In this document: one piece after another, positions 62,365 through 64,000 of the stretch
How positions within the stretch are numbered: the first letter of the stretch is position 1
Layout of the letters: every line of letters begins with the position of its first letter
Origin: Pseudomonadota bacterium
GTDB lineage: Bacteria > Pseudomonadota > Alphaproteobacteria > Caulobacterales > Caulobacteraceae
Reading direction: 5' to 3'
Length of the DNA: 64,000 nucleotides
Assembly (NCBI GenBank): GCA_020161365.1
Contig: JAIUNU010000003.1
Location: forward strand, 310,001-374,000
Translations under genes and position numbers: made by a program
The notes under the pieces: model-generated
What the model was told of the DNA's origin: nothing
Database searches by the model: none
Seen by the model: the letters and a program-made list of their open reading frames with translations, nothing else

Positions 62365-63744
62365 TCAGGCGTTGCGCAGATACCAATCGAAATCCAACGC
62401 CGTGACGACCTCGAAGAACCGCGCCTGTTCGGTGCGCTTCACCGAGACGAACATGTCCACGAAACGGTCGCCCAGATAGTCGCGCAGCACCGTGGACTGC
62501 TCGAACAGGTCCACCGCCGCGAACCAGTTGTTGGGCAGACGGATGTTCTCCTTGGCGGCTGCGGCGTAGCCGTCACCGACCACCGCCGGACCGGGGTCCA
62601 GCTTGTTCGTGATCCCGTGGTGGGCGCTGGCCAGCAGCACGGCGAGGACGAGGTACGGATTGCCGTCGGCGCCGGCTACGCGGTGCTCGACGTGACGGGT
62701 CTTGGGCGGACCGGCCGGCACTCGCAGGGACACCGTGCGGTTGTTGACGCCCCAGGTCGGCGCGACCGGCGCGTAGCTGTTGGCCTTGAACCGGCGGTAG
62801 CTGTTGGCGTTGGGCGCCAGGATCGCCATGCCCTCGCCAAGCAGCGCCTTCATGCCGGCGATGGCCTGCTTGAGCAGGTCCGAGCCCTCAAGGTCCTCGC
62901 TGGCGCAGAGATTGTTTCCGGCCGCGTCGTTGACGCTGAGATGGACGTGGAAGCCGTTGCCGGCGCGGTCGCTCCACGGCTTGGCCATGAAGGTGGCCTC
63001 CATCCCGTGACGCAGGGCCACCCCCTTGGCCGCGCGCTTGTAGAGCACTGCGTCGTCGGCGGCCCGCAGGGCGTCGGGCTTGTGCTTGAGCGTCAGCTCG
63101 ACCTGCGCCGGGGCGAACTCCGAGATCGCGCCTTCCAATGGCACGCCTAAGGTGTCGGCCACATCCCACAGTTCGCGCAGGAACGGCGCATGGGCCTCCA
63201 GTTCCGGCAGGCCGTAGACCTGGATGCCGGTGGGGCGCAGACCCGTCTGCAGCGACTTGGCGGGCAGCAGCTCACCGTTCGGACCGCGCTCAAGATCAAC
63301 CAGATAGTATTCCAGCTCGCAGGCCGCGACCGGCGTCAGGCCGTCCGCGGCGTAGCGGTCCAGCACCCGCTGCAGCACATGGCGAGGATCGAGGTCGTTG
63401 GGCGTCCCGTCCAGCTCGTACAGCGACAGCATCACCTGAGCGACGTCGGGGCCGAGCCACGGCGCCAGGGTCAGGGTTCCCGGCACGGGCCGCGCGCGGC
63501 GGTCGGCGTCGCCGTCCTCCCAGACCAGGCCTGTGTCCTCGCAGTCGGCGCCGTTGGTGTCGACCACCAGCACCGAGCCGGGCAGGAACCGGCCATACTC
63601 GTAGATGGCCTCCAGTTCGTGCACCCGCAGCCGCTTGCCGCGCGGCACGCCGGTCATGCTGGTGAAAAACACCTCGACGAACTTCACCTGCGGATGGGCG
63701 GCGAGAAAGTCGCGGCACTCCTGGATGTCGGCGACCATGCTCAT
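62365..63744 (-). CDS. Second glutamine synthetase family ligase (PuuA paralogue)
   Basis: A 459-residue gamma-glutamyl ligase of the same family as the gene at 54133 but clearly diverged. It shows VKFVEVFFTSMTGVPRGKRL, ACELEYYLVDLERG, ISEFAPAQVELTLKHKPDAL, TFMAKPWSDRAGNGFHVHLS and RHVEHRVAGADGNPYLVLAV, and ends TALDFDWYLRNA. It may glutamylate another amine such as ethanolamine, a monoamine or a different polyamine. ATG 63744 has GGAGG ten bases upstream; ATG 63738 is an alternative. Confidence 0.88.
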   Translation of the reverse strand: MSMVADIQECRDFLAAHPQVKFVEVFFTSMTGVPRGKRLRVHELEAIYEYGRFLPGSVLVVDTNGADCEDTGLVWEDGDADRRARPVPGTLTLAPWLGPDVAQVMLSLYELDGTPNDLDPRHVLQRVLDRYAADGLTPVAACELEYYLVDLERGPNGELLPAKSLQTGLRPTGIQVYGLPELEAHAPFLRELWDVADTLGVPLEGAISEFAPAQVELTLKHKPDALRAADDAVLYKRAAKGVALRHGMEATFMAKPWSDRAGNGFHVHLSVNDAAGNNLCASEDLEGSDLLKQAIAGMKALLGEGMAILAPNANSYRRFKANSYAPVAPTWGVNNRTVSLRVPAGPPKTRHVEHRVAGADGNPYLVLAVLLASAHHGITNKLDPGPAVVGDGYAAAAKENIRLPNNWFAAVDLFEQSTVLRDYLGDRFVDMFVSVKRTEQARFFEVVTALDFDWYLRNA

Positions 63745-63750
63745 GCGGAC

Positions 63751-63886
63751 GCCCCCTCCGTCACGTCGCCTATCGGCGCCGCGCCACCTCCCCCGCAAGC
63801 GGGGCAGGAGGAAGGTAAAGCCCTCCTCACCCGTGCAACGGGGGAGGTGGATCGATGCGAATACGCATCGAGACGGAGGGGGCGCT
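63751..63886. repeat. Repeat family B, copy B6
   Basis: GCCCCCTCCGTCACG...CGAGACGGAGGGGGCGCT with inner ACCTCCCCCGC / ACGGGGGAGGT and hairpin GATCGATGCGAATACGCATC. The segment CCCGTGCAACGGGGGAGG matches the inverse of part of B1. It separates the PuuA paralogue and the partial aminotransferase. Confidence 0.75.
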
Positions 63887-63901
63887 CAAACCGCGAAAAA
63901 C

Positions 63902-64000
63902 TCATTCCATCTCCCCCATCGCCGCCGCGAAGCCGTCGACGGCCGCGACCAGTCGGTCGATCGCCGCGTCTTCGGTGACGGGCGAGACCAGCATCATGTT
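63902..64000 (-). CDS. Partial gene: probable class III aminotransferase C-terminus
   Basis: The last 32 codons of a minus-strand gene running off the right edge: NMMLVSPVTEDAAIDRLVAA and then VDGFAAAMGEME and stop. The N/G-x-M-L-x-SP-x-x-T-E-x-x-I-D-x-L ending is typical of class III aminotransferases. With the polyamine genes this would be a second amine or omega-amino acid transaminase. The fragment is short, so the call is tentative. Confidence 0.5.
   Translation of the reverse strand, partial: NMMLVSPVTEDAAIDRLVAAVDGFAAAMGEME

Noticed and set aside
57799..63150. Long plus-strand frames 57799-59241 and 61924-63150 opposite transporter and ligase genes
   Set aside because: Antisense frames that also run through repeats C2 and C3; no family signal.

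Overview
The window is high-GC, gene-dense bacterial DNA, about 90% coding, and reads as a chromosomal segment of an alphaproteobacterium of the Caulobacter group. Four things point that way: an alphaproteobacterial RpoH with a diverging small membrane protein; next to it a CheY-like protein with an arginine-rich tail resembling the c-di-GMP effector CleD; a TonB receptor beside a TPR-sulfotransferase; and many GC-rich palindromic intergenic repeats. No rRNA, tRNA, CRISPR array, transposase or prophage module was found. No gap between genes exceeds about 300 bases.

Layout. 1-1.9 kb: 3' part of secA. 1.9-10.4 kb: accessory metabolism and regulation (DHA2 drug exporter with divergent ArsR-type regulator; DUF2855 protein with divergent membrane-embedded AraC regulator; CPBP protease; EamA exporter; epoxide hydrolase; threonine aldolase). 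10.4-14.4 kb: PAS-GGDEF-EAL c-di-GMP protein, then a translationally coupled CMD/VOC pair and a holin-4-like membrane protein. 14.6-21.6 kb: rpoH, alpha/beta hydrolase, CleD-like protein, an unrecognised conserved-looking protein, a hybrid histidine kinase and purA. 21.7-29.2 kb: PagL-type lipid A deacylase, then hydroxy-amino-acid catabolism (threonine dehydratase, D-serine/D-threonine type enzyme, L-serine dehydratase), an M28 peptidase and a DUF72 protein. 29.3-36.3 kb: DUF1295 methyltransferase-like protein, thiolase with divergent tandem HxlR regulator, dipeptide epimerase, PHA-system protein, DUF983, MocR regulator with a perfect operator. 36.3-41.2 kb: TetR regulator and RND efflux pair with a clear operator. 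41.4-45.1 kb: FAD oxidoreductase, Rieske oxygenase and BetI-type regulator. 45.4-50.4 kb: secreted amidohydrolase (dipeptidase-like) coupled to an APC permease, then a TonB receptor. 50.6-52.6 kb: TPR-sulfotransferase. 52.8-64 kb: polyamine uptake and gamma-glutamylation pathway (Puu/Pot cluster) running off the right edge in an aminotransferase.

The polyamine block works as a unit: PotF/H/I/G-type transporter genes bring in putrescine-like amines, a PuuA-type ligase gamma-glutamylates them, a PuuB-type oxidase and class III aminotransferase act on the amine, and a PuuD-type hydrolase releases the product. The PuuC aldehyde dehydrogenase is not in view.

The most unusual feature is at the DNA level: at least four families of about 100-140 bp palindromic elements (called A-D here; 17 copies or part copies) sit at gene junctions. 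One D copy supplies the GTG start and first 16 codons of the PuuB-like oxidase. Another supplies the last 32 codons and stop of the GGDEF-EAL protein. Two A copies bracket sdaA-DUF72 and two bracket the Rieske gene; the first pair have exchanged outer arms around an unchanged core, as if one part had flipped. Family and pathway assignments come from motif reading, without database searches.
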